Below, one piece after another: positions 12,891 through 22,207 of a DNA stretch of 64,000 bases. The first letter of the stretch is position 1. Every line of letters starts with the position of its first letter. Source of the DNA: Erysipelotrichaceae bacterium (lineage in GTDB: Bacteria; Bacillota_I; Bacilli_A; RFN20; CAG-826); the NCBI GenBank assembly GCA_015059065.1, contig SVBE01000004.1, forward strand, positions 19,105-83,104. Reading direction: 5' to 3'. Position numbers and translations under genes: made by a program. The notes beneath the pieces are model-generated. The model was given only the letters and a program-made list of their open reading frames with translations, had not been told where the DNA came from and did no database searches.

Positions 12891-13486
12891 TTCAGTTTTA
12901 GAACTGTCATTCCGTTAACGAAATATATCACCGTTAACACGATAATAAATAATAAAACTATGGATGTGATGATTAGATAAGTTACCACTCCGTTTTGTTT
13001 TTTATTAATTGCTATCACACATAAAACGATGACAACGATATCAAATATCATCGCCGGTATTGCTACATATAAATAATATGGGCTTAATTCGGTTATATGG
13101 TTTGGCGCGTCAAAAAACTTCTGGGCCAATCCCCAAGCTTTTCCCACGAATTGACGGTACCCTTCTGATAGTAAAATCAAAAAAGCGGTAAACACTGTCG
13201 GTACTGCAATGATAATAATTACAATAATGGTTGCGAATAATCCCGCAATCGCGGAAAGCACAGGCATGAAATAAAAAGATAAAGCGGCAATAGAAATTAT
13301 CATCGCAGGGATGAGAAAGCCAAACGTTACCTTTTGTAATTTAGTTTTTCTATTATTTGAAAACTTTATTTTCTTTTTGTATGAAGGAACACCATCATCA
13401 GGAACACTATTTTTAGGGGGAGAATTAAAACCTATCTTTTCGACAGGTTTTTCTTCTAATTCGTTATTTATTTTTTCTTCTTCCAT
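12887..13486 (-). CDS. hypothetical membrane protein
   Basis: ORF with about four hydrophobic segments, convergent with the hydrolase. Confidence 0.6.
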   Translation of the reverse strand: MEEEKINNELEEKPVEKIGFNSPPKNSVPDDGVPSYKKKIKFSNNRKTKLQKVTFGFLIPAMIISIAALSFYFMPVLSAIAGLFATIIVIIIIAVPTVFTAFLILLSEGYRQFVGKAWGLAQKFFDAPNHITELSPYYLYVAIPAMIFDIVVIVLCVIAINKKQNGVVTYLIITSIVLLFIIVLTVIYFVNGMTVLKLN

Positions 13487-13488
13487 TA

Positions 13489-14013
13489 TTAAAAATCGGA
13501 ACTTGAACTTGAATCACTTGATGAGCTTTGATCTCTTCTTTGTCTATCAACGATGAGGTCAATCGCGATCACAAGAGAAACGAAAGTTGGTAAATCGTAT
13601 TTATCATCTAAATCCAAGACGAATGAATCTCTTAAAGAAATCATACGAGAGATATGACCAATCTCTTGTCCATTAAGAGTGATATGGTAATCATATTGGA
13701 GGATGTTACCTCTAATTTGTAAATCACCTAAGTCAGAGGTGACGTAATAATGGTCATGAAGAGAGAATATCTTTCTTCTCACCATTGCTACTATAGTTTT
13801 ATCTGGTTTTTCCACAAAGGCTTTTCTTTGGAATAATCTCCAGAATTTATTTCTCACGACAAATAAAGTATTGCCCGATAAATCTTGGACAAATTTCTTA
13901 CGTGTAAAAGAGAATATCTTACCCTTAACGAATAAGACGTCTTTTTCATCCATATCTTTAACAGTGGAACTACCACCTAAAGATACCCATTTATTTCTAA
14001 TTGAAACTTGCAT
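13489..14013 (-). CDS. LURP-one-related / YxjI-like protein
   Basis: MQVSIRNKWVSLGGSSTVKDMDEKDVLFVKGKIFSF...; SD TAGGAGAC supports start at 14013. Confidence 0.65.
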   Translation of the reverse strand: MQVSIRNKWVSLGGSSTVKDMDEKDVLFVKGKIFSFTRKKFVQDLSGNTLFVVRNKFWRLFQRKAFVEKPDKTIVAMVRRKIFSLHDHYYVTSDLGDLQIRGNILQYDYHITLNGQEIGHISRMISLRDSFVLDLDDKYDLPTFVSLVIAIDLIVDRQRRDQSSSSDSSSSSDF

Positions 14014-14036
14014 ATATTTGTCTCCTATATCTACCA

Positions 14037-14332
14037 TTATTTAACTAAATTATTTTTTATATAGCAATTATTTAATGAAATTATCACATCTCTATTCTCA
14101 AGAACAAATTTACGCATTTGTATAAACATTCGGACAATATCAACACTCATTTTTGTGGCCACTTCACTTCTTAATACGTCAACAAGTGATATTATTCCAT
14201 GTTCAGTGTAAACAAATGGATTGTATCTTCTTTTAGAAGATACTGGACATGAGGTCGCAAAATGCGACCGCAAACTATATCGTATTCCTCAACCAGTTAA
14301 TTGAGAGCAAAAGACTTCTTAAAACCTTTCTC
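14037..14332 (-). pseudogene. decayed ORF6N-domain (phage/mobile-element-type) gene
   Basis: LRSHFATS...RRYNPFVYTEHGIISLVDVLRSEVATKMSVDIVRMFIQMRKF in one frame; upstream RF*EVFCSQLT and VEEYDIV in shifted frames with an in-frame stop. Confidence 0.75.
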
Positions 14333-14337
14333 TATTA

Positions 14338-14370
14338 AATATAAAGAAAACCCTCTTTTGAGGGAATTCT
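14338..14370 (-). terminator. terminator downstream of the 14392..15375 gene
   Basis: On minus strand: CCCTC-AAAA-GAGGGTTTTCTTT. Confidence 0.6.
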
Positions 14371-14391
14371 TTTAAATATAACAAGTAGCTA

Positions 14392-15375
14392 TTATCTTGC
14401 GTCTAACTTTTGACGAAGTTTAGCAATCTTTGGTGATCTCTTTTCGAGTTCTTTGAAGTCCGCTTCGCTTGGAGTTTGTTGCTTGCCGACCGCGACGAAG
14501 TTACGAAGAACACCAACTAAGATAAATGGTCTACCCACAACTCCGTGGATCATTGACCAAATGATAACCGCTGCTAACGCACAGGCGAAAATACCTAATG
14601 TATTTGGATTTGTAATAAATTCAGAAACAGTTCCACCAGAGCTAGCCGCTGCTTCTTTAATAACATCTGATAATTGGATGAATAGATTTGGGAAAGCGAA
14701 ATATGTCACTGCGTAAAATCCCCCAAATAAAGCGCCACCAACAACTAAGAGTGAAACAGCACCCATACCAAAGATTCTGCCAATATTACGGAATAATGTT
14801 TTTCCGCTTTTAAAGAAGATGACTGCACCTTCACATGCTGCTTTAGTAACACCAACATCTTTACGGTACATAACCCATCCTAAGCAACAATCGATTAAAT
14901 AACCGAGAAGAACTTGGACAGCACTATCAATAGCAGAAGCAACGGATTCACCAGCTTGTCCGCCAACCATCGAACCCACTCTTGTAGTGAGACGGCCGAT
15001 TTGTCTAAACATGCTTTTGATAACACCAGTGACAAAGAAGAAAGCAGTGATTTTAGCAAATCTACCTTTCACTTCCGCAAAGCCAGCTTGAACGATGTGG
15101 TCATCTGGAAGTTTGTCATCAGCAACACCTTTAGTCATCATTGCAATCTGCGCGGCTTTGATGCGGTTGAGCACTAAATAATCAAAAGCAACGGCAAAGA
15201 TGATACCAACCACAAAGCCAATTGCTAATCCGATAAGCGCTCTTGTCGCGCTGCCACCAGCGATGAAGTATCCAGCAACACAACATCCAACCATAACTGC
15301 AACAGATACAAGCCCTAAACCAAATAGAATGAATGAGAACGGTAATGTTTTCTTGTATACTTGGAAATTTGTCAT
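14392..15375 (-). CDS. hypothetical multi-TM membrane protein
   Basis: Long ORF with repeated hydrophobic glycine-rich segments. Confidence 0.7.
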   Translation of the reverse strand: MTNFQVYKKTLPFSFILFGLGLVSVAVMVGCCVAGYFIAGGSATRALIGLAIGFVVGIIFAVAFDYLVLNRIKAAQIAMMTKGVADDKLPDDHIVQAGFAEVKGRFAKITAFFFVTGVIKSMFRQIGRLTTRVGSMVGGQAGESVASAIDSAVQVLLGYLIDCCLGWVMYRKDVGVTKAACEGAVIFFKSGKTLFRNIGRIFGMGAVSLLVVGGALFGGFYAVTYFAFPNLFIQLSDVIKEAAASSGGTVSEFITNPNTLGIFACALAAVIIWSMIHGVVGRPFILVGVLRNFVAVGKQQTPSEADFKELEKRSPKIAKLRQKLDAR

Positions 15376-15475
15376 AATTATCCTCCTAATGAATATCTAG
15401 ATTATACTTATTTAATTAACAAAAGTATATTGAATAATATTTTTATATTGCACGAATAACAAACGTGTATAATAG

Positions 15476-16111
15476 GTGGGTATGGTTAGAAACGATATAA
15501 AACAATTTGTTGATAGTATTCCTAATGATGTCACTATTGTCGCTGCCACTAAATATGTCGACGCAAATGATATGAAAATATTATCTATAAATGGTATCAA
15601 TAACTTCGGTGAGAACCGTGTTGATTCCTTTTTATCTAAATATGAAATATTAAAAGATAATAAAAATATTAAATGGCATTTTATTGGACATTTACAAAGA
15701 AATAAGGCAAAAAGTGTCATTAATTTAATTGACTGTTTGCATTCTTTGGATTCCCTAGAGCTCGCGAAAAAGATCGATGAATTAAGGTCTACACCACTCG
15801 ATACATTCATCGAAGTATCAATCAATTTAGAAGAGAATAAAAACGGTGTTCCATATTATGAAGTAGAAGAATTCATCAAGCAAATAATGAACTATAAAAA
15901 CATCCATCTCGTCGGTCTTATGATGATGGCCTATAAAAATAGTTCTAATCCATATGCTGAGTTTAACAAATTAAGAGAACTAAGAGATCAATTAGAAAAT
16001 AAACTTAATATCAAATTACCTTATCTATCAATGGGCATGAGCGATGATTATCTAGACGCGATTAAAGCAGGCGCGACCCATATAAGATTAGGAAGAATAT
16101 TGTTCAAGTAG
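15476..16111 (+). CDS. YggS-family pyridoxal-phosphate homeostasis protein
   Basis: VAATKYVDANDMKIL...NFGENRVDSFLSKYE...WHFIGHLQRNKAK...LSMGMSDDYLDAIKAGATHIRLGRILF. Confidence 0.93.
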   Translation: MGMVRNDIKQFVDSIPNDVTIVAATKYVDANDMKILSINGINNFGENRVDSFLSKYEILKDNKNIKWHFIGHLQRNKAKSVINLIDCLHSLDSLELAKKIDELRSTPLDTFIEVSINLEENKNGVPYYEVEEFIKQIMNYKNIHLVGLMMMAYKNSSNPYAEFNKLRELRDQLENKLNIKLPYLSMGMSDDYLDAIKAGATHIRLGRILFK

Positions 16112-16121
16112 AGGTAGAAAT

Positions 16122-16442
16122 ATGAGCGGAGTAGAAATTGCAGTATTAGTGTTATCCATTGTCGACGCGGTATGTTGTCTAGTATGTCGACTACCACAGA
16201 TCATCAGAATCTATAAACTCAAGCAAGCAGAAGCGATTTCAATATCCTTCTGGAGCTGCAACATCCTCTCCTGCTTAGTTTGTATCACTGCTTTCTCTTT
16301 GAAGTTATTTGTCTTAGGAGAAGTCACTACTGTGATATTCCTCTCCTCTGCAATAATGAACCTTGTCCTTAACGGCATTGTCTTAGGACAAACCATTTAT
16401 TACCGCAGAGCAAATTCTCAAAAAGCAACTATAAGTCAATAA
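16122..16442 (+). CDS. PQ-loop / SemiSWEET-like membrane protein
   Basis: CRLPQIIRIYKLKQAEAISISFW PQ-loop motif. Confidence 0.75.
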   Translation: MSGVEIAVLVLSIVDAVCCLVCRLPQIIRIYKLKQAEAISISFWSCNILSCLVCITAFSLKLFVLGEVTTVIFLSSAIMNLVLNGIVLGQTIYYRRANSQKATISQ

Positions 16443-16515
16443 AAAAACATTTTGACCTGTCTAGTGGTACAAAATGTAATTTCCTAGATTTCTTTCTTTC
16501 ACCAAAATAATACGT

Positions 16516-16851
16516 TTACAAAACGGCTTCAAAAATGTCAAGAAGTTCATCTAAGTCCTGAGTTATTGTTTCATATACAATTGTATAGTCTGTTTCCCCA
16601 TATTCATGAACTATCCCGTTTCTAAAACCCATTATTTTGCCCCAGGGCACATAGTCATTTTTTCTTTTGAATTCATCTGAAAGATTTTTAATATTTTCAA
16701 TGAGTTGAACCAGTCTAAACATAATCGCATCAATCAGTTCTTCGTCTAACATAAATTCTTCATATGTCTTGTTTCCTATATATCTTTGAATGGCTTTGAT
16801 ATTTTCATTTGCCTTTGAAGCGTAATATTGATCATTTTTCAAATTATCCAT
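16516..16851 (-). CDS. hepT: HepT-like HEPN toxin (DUF86)
   Basis: FRNGIVHEYG = Rx4HxY motif; overlaps the upstream MNT gene. Confidence 0.88.
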   Translation of the reverse strand: MDNLKNDQYYASKANENIKAIQRYIGNKTYEEFMLDEELIDAIMFRLVQLIENIKNLSDEFKRKNDYVPWGKIMGFRNGIVHEYGETDYTIVYETITQDLDELLDIFEAVL

Positions 16852-17323
16852 ATATTTTTATCCCGTCCTTCATGATTTCGCAAACTAATTCCAAATTGTT
16901 TTCTAAATTATTGAATCTAATTAAATCAATCCTTTTATGCAAAACAGTTCGAATGGCTTCACTCAACCCAGCAAACCTTAATCCAGTAAGAGAAGTTGAT
17001 ACGCATAGATCTACATCGCTGTTGTCTTTTGCGTAGCCTTTTGCGTAACTACCAAACAGATAACAAAATTCAATTTTTCCTTTGTATTCGCTGTCAAATA
17101 AAGAAGTTAATTCGTTCTTAATTGTTTCTATTGAAAGCATTCCCTTATCTTCCGTAATTTCATATTTATTCATAAGCTTTTGAATCATTGACTCTCGCTT
17201 CAACGAGTTACCATAATCATTATTATTTTCATAGCGTATATATGTTCTTAAAGGGACACCAACACTACTAGCTGCCAAAGCTTGCGATATTTGATATTTA
17301 TTTCTAATTTGTAAAAGCGTCAT
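16844..17323 (-). CDS. mntA: MntA-like nucleotidyltransferase antitoxin with N-terminal HTH
   Basis: LFGSYAKGYAKDNSDVDLCV (GSx10DxD); N-terminal RNKYQISQALAASSVGVPLRTYIRYE HTH-like; 8-nt overlap with hepT. Confidence 0.87.
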   Translation of the reverse strand: MTLLQIRNKYQISQALAASSVGVPLRTYIRYENNNDYGNSLKRESMIQKLMNKYEITEDKGMLSIETIKNELTSLFDSEYKGKIEFCYLFGSYAKGYAKDNSDVDLCVSTSLTGLRFAGLSEAIRTVLHKRIDLIRFNNLENNLELVCEIMKDGIKIYG

Positions 17324-17377
17324 ATTTCTTTCTCCAATTGCATCCTATCATATTTGGCATACGTTTTCAACATATAT

Positions 17378-17424
17378 ATGCCGTTTTGTCATATTATATT
17401 AAATATTCATGCCGTTTTGTCATA
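17378..17424. repeat. 16-bp direct repeat ATGCCGTTTTGTCATA x2, candidate operator of the MntA HTH
   Basis: Exact copies at 17378-17393 and 17409-17424 (31-bp period); weaker copy near 17360-17375. Confidence 0.6.
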
Positions 17425-17502
17425 CTTTAGTCATCGATTGATAGACGCAATAATACTAATTAGGGTCAAAAACGCAGATGTTTATTATATTGATATAATA
17501 AA

Positions 17503-17530
17503 AACGACCGTGACAGGTCGTCTCATTTTT
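17503..17530 (-). terminator. terminator of the tRNA-Trp transcript
   Basis: On minus strand: ACGACC-TGTCAC-GGTCGTTTTTATT. Confidence 0.65.
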
Positions 17531-17535
17531 AGCTG

Positions 17536-17609
17536 TGGCGGGGGCACAAGGACTCGAACCCTGATTGACGGTTTTGGAGACCGCTGTACTACCTTTGTAC
17601 GATACCCCC
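17536..17609 (-). tRNA. tRNA-Trp (anticodon CCA), CCA tail encoded
   Basis: Reverse complement GGGGGTA...GCGGT-CTCCAAA-ACCGT...CAGGG-TTCGAGT-CCTTG...TGCCCCCG-CCA folds as a cloverleaf. Confidence 0.95.
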
Positions 17610-17622
17610 AGGACGTTAGATC

Positions 17623-18045
17623 TTATAAGGATCTAGCAATTTGCGACACTTTTGACATATCCACTTTACCAGCGAAGTTTGTCTTGAAGTGCTTCATGAT
17701 ATTTGGAAGAGATTTATCATCGAGTTTAGCGATTTCCGCTCTAATCTCATCTTCACTGAGTTGTTGTGGTAAGTATTTCTTAATCACATTCTCTTGACGA
17801 GTGATGGAATCGATTCTCTCTTGGTTATTAACTTTCGCATATCCTTCTTTTTCATCAGAGAGTTCTTTGAGAACTTTTTGAATGATGGATAATAATTCTG
17901 CATCGCCAAGTTCTTTACCAGCCGCTCTAGCTTCCACTTCTTGTAGCTTATATTTAGTTAAGACTACTGAGAGGATGCTTCTCGCATCTTGGTCTTTAGC
18001 TTTCATCGCTTCGATATTGGCTTTTTGTAAATCGTTAATTAACAT
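17623..18045 (-). CDS. yqeY: GatB/YqeY domain protein
   Basis: LINDLQKANIEAMKAKDQDARSILSVVLTKYK, QLSEDEIRAEI, FKTNFAGKVDM. Confidence 0.93.
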   Translation of the reverse strand: MLINDLQKANIEAMKAKDQDARSILSVVLTKYKLQEVEARAAGKELGDAELLSIIQKVLKELSDEKEGYAKVNNQERIDSITRQENVIKKYLPQQLSEDEIRAEIAKLDDKSLPNIMKHFKTNFAGKVDMSKVSQIARSL

Positions 18046-18134
18046 AGATTACCTCTTCGCAAGTAGTATTATAAACAAAATCTTTATAAGATTAAAGAAA
18101 GTTTATACAATTTTTGAAAAGGAGTCTTCCAAAC

Positions 18135-19361
18135 ATGAAAAAAGAATTATTAGAACAATATGCAAAACTACTCGCGAACGTTGGTATCAATGTCGAAAAA
18201 GGTGAGGAAGTTTGGATTAATGCTGGTCTTGACCAACCAGAATTCGTGAGAATGGTTGTCGAAGAATGCTATAAAGCGGGTGCTAAAAGAGTGCAAGTTG
18301 ATTGGCATTATGATCCTCTCGCGAAACTTAATTACAAATATATGAGTTTAGGTGAGCTCAGCAAGGTCACCCCTTATCGTCTTGCTAAACTCAAATATTC
18401 GGCAAAGAAACTCCCTTCTGTATTGCACATCGTCAGCGATGACCCTGATGCCTTGAAAGGTGTCAATGTTGCTAAGATGGCCAAAGCGAGAATGAAACAA
18501 TATCCAAAGATCAAACCATATAGAGATGCGATGGATGGGAAATACAAATGGTGTATCGCTGGTGTCCCTGGAGTGAAATGGGCAAAGAAAATCTTCCCAA
18601 ATCTCTCTGATGAAGAAGCCGTTGAAGCATTATGGGAAAAGATTTTATTAACTAGCCGTGTTGATGAACATAACACAGTTCAAAACTGGAAAGAACATAA
18701 CGAATTCTTAGTTAATCAATCTCAGAAACTTAAGGACCTCAATTTAAAATACCTCTACTACAAATCATCAACAGGCACTGATTTTAAAGTTGAACTCATC
18801 GAAGGTATCAATTGGGGTGCGGGCATCGAACACACCGATAAAGGAAAAGTCTTCAATCCAAATATTCCTACAGAAGAAGTCTTCACTTCTCCTCTTGCCG
18901 GAAGCTGTGAAGGTAAATTAGTCGCCACTAAACCACTATCATATCAAGGTCAATTAATCGAAGATTTCTATTTCATCTTTAAAGACGGTAAAGTTACTGA
19001 AGTCGGCGCGAAGAAAAACCAAGAAGCATTAGAGAAAATGGTAAAGATGGATGAATGCGCTTCAATGTTAGGCGAAGTCGCGTTAGTCCCATATTCTTCC
19101 CCAATCAATCAAAGTGGCATTCTCTTCTATGAAACTCTTTATGATGAAAATGCTGTCTGTCACGTCGCTTTAGGTGCGGGCTTTAAAGAACTCCTTCCTG
19201 ATGGACCAAGTCTCACCACTGAGCAAGCACAAGAAAGAGGCATCAACGATTCCATGATTCACGTTGACTTCATGATTGGTAGTCCAGACTTATCCATCGT
19301 TGGAGAAGATGTTAACGGCCACAAAATCCAAATTTTTAAAGACGGTACTTGGGCGATATAA
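18135..19361 (+). CDS. M29-family aminopeptidase
   Basis: LAKLLANVGINVEKGEEVWINAGLDQPEFVRMVVEECYKAGAKRVQVDW; HVALGAGF...DSMIHVDFMIGS; SD AAAGGAG before 18135. Confidence 0.93.
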   Translation: MKKELLEQYAKLLANVGINVEKGEEVWINAGLDQPEFVRMVVEECYKAGAKRVQVDWHYDPLAKLNYKYMSLGELSKVTPYRLAKLKYSAKKLPSVLHIVSDDPDALKGVNVAKMAKARMKQYPKIKPYRDAMDGKYKWCIAGVPGVKWAKKIFPNLSDEEAVEALWEKILLTSRVDEHNTVQNWKEHNEFLVNQSQKLKDLNLKYLYYKSSTGTDFKVELIEGINWGAGIEHTDKGKVFNPNIPTEEVFTSPLAGSCEGKLVATKPLSYQGQLIEDFYFIFKDGKVTEVGAKKNQEALEKMVKMDECASMLGEVALVPYSSPINQSGILFYETLYDENAVCHVALGAGFKELLPDGPSLTTEQAQERGINDSMIHVDFMIGSPDLSIVGEDVNGHKIQIFKDGTWAI

Positions 19362-19379
19362 AATAATTTTCAAACGAAA

Positions 19380-19407
19380 AAAGGCGGGTTTTTCCTGCTT
19401 TTTTTGT
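19380..19407 (+). terminator. terminator after M29 aminopeptidase
   Basis: AAAAAAGGCGGG-TTTTT-CCTGCTTTTTTT. Confidence 0.65.
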
Positions 19408-19502
19408 GCAAAAACTCATTATTTTACTCTTCTATATTACGATTAATTGGATTAAGGCAAGTAATTTTAATATAATTGTCTTTGGTTAAAGGAATTATAA
19501 AT

Positions 19503-20021
19503 ATGAAAGCAAAAATGGATGAGTTTAAAAAAGCCAAATTAATATATACGATTGAACTACTCGTATTCGCTGTTGCATTTTTAGTAGTCGCGATACTTCA
19601 GTATGTAAGAATTATCAGATTCAATGATACCCATCTCCGCGTCATCAATTGGATAACAATATTTGGAAGCGCGATTGGGATTCTCGACTTCATTTGGTTT
19701 TTATCTTCCCCAGTGAGAAAGAAGAAAAATTCCATGCTCGATAAATGCTTATTAGTCCCCTTAATGATTTATATTATGGTCTTTGATATCATTTGCTTTA
19801 TCAATAATGATAATCCACAGCTCGAATTAGCCCAAATCATGATCCCTGTCGCGTTAAGCTATGTCACTCTCATTTATTCATTTGAAGCGATTTATCACTG
19901 GTATCACCCAGTTCCAATGCTCTATGAAGCTATTGAAGAAGATAAAGAAAAAGAAAATCCACAAGAGGAAGTTAAACCTGATGTGGATGATGAGATAAAA
20001 GAAGAAGATAAAATTAGCTAA
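19503..20021 (+). CDS. hypothetical four-TM membrane protein with acidic tail
   Basis: Hydrophobic segments; acidic C-terminus; start chosen at MKAKMDEFKK. Confidence 0.6.
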   Translation: MKAKMDEFKKAKLIYTIELLVFAVAFLVVAILQYVRIIRFNDTHLRVINWITIFGSAIGILDFIWFLSSPVRKKKNSMLDKCLLVPLMIYIMVFDIICFINNDNPQLELAQIMIPVALSYVTLIYSFEAIYHWYHPVPMLYEAIEEDKEKENPQEEVKPDVDDEIKEEDKIS

Positions 20022-21037
20022 TCAACGAAATGGCCAAACTTGGCTTTTTCTTCATAATCGAGATTAAGCATATTTAAATCTTTAATAATATTACGTGGCT
20101 CGCATTCCCTATATAAAGAGTCATCGACTATAAGATTACCTTTATCGGAATCGACATAAATTGCCATTGGGCGAGCCACCCCGATTGCATAGGAGAGTTG
20201 GACCTCACACCATTTGAGGCCTTTTTCTTTTAATAATCTCTTCGCGATTTCTCTTGCTTTATAAGCACCAGAGATATCCACTTTAGTGGGATCTTTACCA
20301 TTCATTGATCCACCACCGACGTTTGCAAATCCTTGATAAGCATCGACAACGATCTTTCTACCGGTTAATCCACTATCAGCGAATGAACCACCTAAAAGGA
20401 ACTTACCAGTTGGATTAATTAAGATTCTATTTGGCTTTTCTAAACCGTATTTCTTACAGAGGTTATTGACCTTATTGATGATTAATTGGTCAGTGAGGTC
20501 ACGATGTTCTTCACTGTTGCAGTAGCTCACTAAGAAAGTATCGATTGCTTGAAGAATGAATTCATCATCATATAGACCGGTGATTTGAGCTTTGCCGTCT
20601 GGGTAAAAACTATTATTAGAATGAACGAGTTCATCATACCATCTCGCGAGATCTTGGAGGATGACCATCGCTTTTGGCAAAAGTACATCCGTATCATTAC
20701 AAGCATAACCAAACATCATGCCTTGATCCCCTGCTCCATAGACATCAACGCCATCCGAGATATCTTGTGATTGTTTAGATAATTTGATATTCACTTGATA
20801 TTCTTCTTTATACCCAATATCTTTAATCACTCTTTTGGCAACACTAGCGACATCAACATTTGCTCTGCTCGTCACTTCTCCAACGATATATACCTGTTCA
20901 TCTTTAATCATCGTTTCCACTGCCACTCGAGATGACTTATCACCTTTTAAATAAGCAGTAAGTAAGGCGCCTGAAATCTGGTCGCAGATTTTATCAGGAT
21001 GTCCTCTAAAAACGATTTCGTTTGAATAAAGCTTCAT
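20018..21037 (-). CDS. metK: S-adenosylmethionine synthetase
   Basis: SNEIVFRGHPDKICDQISGALL, GAGDQGMMFGYA, GGSFADSGLTGRKIVVDAYQG; GGAGG SD before 21037. Confidence 0.96.
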   Translation of the reverse strand: MKLYSNEIVFRGHPDKICDQISGALLTAYLKGDKSSRVAVETMIKDEQVYIVGEVTSRANVDVASVAKRVIKDIGYKEEYQVNIKLSKQSQDISDGVDVYGAGDQGMMFGYACNDTDVLLPKAMVILQDLARWYDELVHSNNSFYPDGKAQITGLYDDEFILQAIDTFLVSYCNSEEHRDLTDQLIINKVNNLCKKYGLEKPNRILINPTGKFLLGGSFADSGLTGRKIVVDAYQGFANVGGGSMNGKDPTKVDISGAYKAREIAKRLLKEKGLKWCEVQLSYAIGVARPMAIYVDSDKGNLIVDDSLYRECEPRNIIKDLNMLNLDYEEKAKFGHFVD

Positions 21038-21049
21038 ATGATATTTCCT

Positions 21050-21180
21050 CCAAAAAATAAAGCCCATACGCGATGGGCATGATAATCAGTTTGCCCATCA
21101 TTCAAGCATTAGCACTTTGCTATCGCAAGTTGCTGACGGGTCATAGAGCTTGTCTCTCGCCGTACTCTTTATGGTGTTTC
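21050..21180 (-). promoter_or_regulatory. SAM-I (S-box) riboswitch with terminator/antiterminator before metK
   Basis: Minus strand AAAGAGTACGGCGAGAGACAAGCTCTATGACCCGTCAGCAACTTGC...GCAAAGTGCTAAT resembles the S-box core; terminator GCCCAT-CGCGT-ATGGGC then TTTATTTTTT. Confidence 0.85.
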
Positions 21181-21219
21181 AATTATAGATAACAAATATT
21201 GTTTTGTAAATATGAATAT

Positions 21220-21447
21220 TTACTTTGTGGGACCGAAAACAAAAATGAGGATGATACAGACTATCGCGATGATCAACAATACTCCTCCGACAATCACTCC
21301 TGTCCAAGGAATATCGAAATGATTTCTTCTCTCTTCTTCTGTTTCATCAGCCTTTAAATCCTTAGTCGGAATATAGCCTTCTTCTTTTTTCGCCTCTTCT
21401 TCAGCGATTCTTCTTCTACTCTTGAACATTAAACTTCCTCTTTGCAA
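21220..21447 (-). CDS. small single-TM protein
   Basis: Short ORF with one C-terminal TM; overlaps the end of folT. Confidence 0.5.
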   Translation of the reverse strand: MQRGSLMFKSRRRIAEEEAKKEEGYIPTKDLKADETEEERRNHFDIPWTGVIVGGVLLIIAIVCIILIFVFGPTK

Positions 21448-22207
21448 ATATCATGATATATGAGATTAAAAATGTATTTAATGGGATGTTGATAAAGCCC
21501 ACCATTAGTTGGGTGATTAGTATCACCGAATAGGTTTGGAAACCAAACGCTAAACCCTTCATCAATGTGCCAAATAGAATCATCACCACCACTTCGATGA
21601 TGAAACAAGCAAATGATACTTGATAGGCGTTAAATAGTTGACTGTCGCTTCTCTTTTTAAAATATTTCTCAGTAAAAATGATGCAGATAGTTAATAGAGT
21701 TAATAATCCAAATAAGATGAGAGGGATAGCGATTCTTTGCCAATTCTCAATCGTATATGTGGAACTATATAAAGTTAATTCATTATTTAATAATAGAAAT
21801 AAAGTAACCGCGGTAAGAATGCCAACAAAGGAAGTGATTTCTATTCCAAACATAATCTTCTTATTTTTAATCTGTCTCACTAGCATAAAGATGAAATAGC
21901 TAACAAATCCCATAAGACCATAGATTGCCGTAATCTGTGGGAAGAAAGACATGCTTTTTGGGTCAAAGATGAGATAGCCTAATAAGTCTTCCGCGACACC
22001 GATGAGAAGCCCATACCATGGACCTAAAAGAATCGAAGCGAAGATTAATAAAGCACATCCACCTAAGGAGATGCGTAAGAATGGAACGATTGGAATATAA
22101 TTAATCGCTAATACTTTTTGAAGAATGATGATTAAAGAGATGAAGATACCAGCAAAGGTGATCTTCTGCACTTGAGATAGATTACTTCTAAGTAAATCTA
22201 ACTTCAT
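21416..22207 (-). CDS. folT: ECF transporter S component, folate-type
   Basis: RISLGGCALLIFASILLGPWYGLLIGVAEDLLGYLIFD; overlaps folC, supporting folate specificity. Confidence 0.82.
   Translation of the reverse strand: MKLDLLRSNLSQVQKITFAGIFISLIIILQKVLAINYIPIVPFLRISLGGCALLIFASILLGPWYGLLIGVAEDLLGYLIFDPKSMSFFPQITAIYGLMGFVSYFIFMLVRQIKNKKIMFGIEITSFVGILTAVTLFLLLNNELTLYSSTYTIENWQRIAIPLILFGLLTLLTICIIFTEKYFKKRSDSQLFNAYQVSFACFIIEVVVMILFGTLMKGLAFGFQTYSVILITQLMVGFINIPLNTFLISYIMIFAKRKFNVQE

Noticed and set aside
15412-15825. 137-aa ORF antisense to yggS
   Set aside because: yggS motifs on the plus strand are unambiguous.
17481-17502. Perfect 22-nt palindrome TTTATTATAT-TG-ATATAATAAA
   Set aside because: AT-only and adjacent to the tRNA-Trp terminator; likely part of the terminator U-tract region rather than an independent element.
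17354-17797. 147-aa plus-strand ORF
   Set aside because: Runs through tRNA-Trp and antisense to yqeY; composition is non-coding-like.
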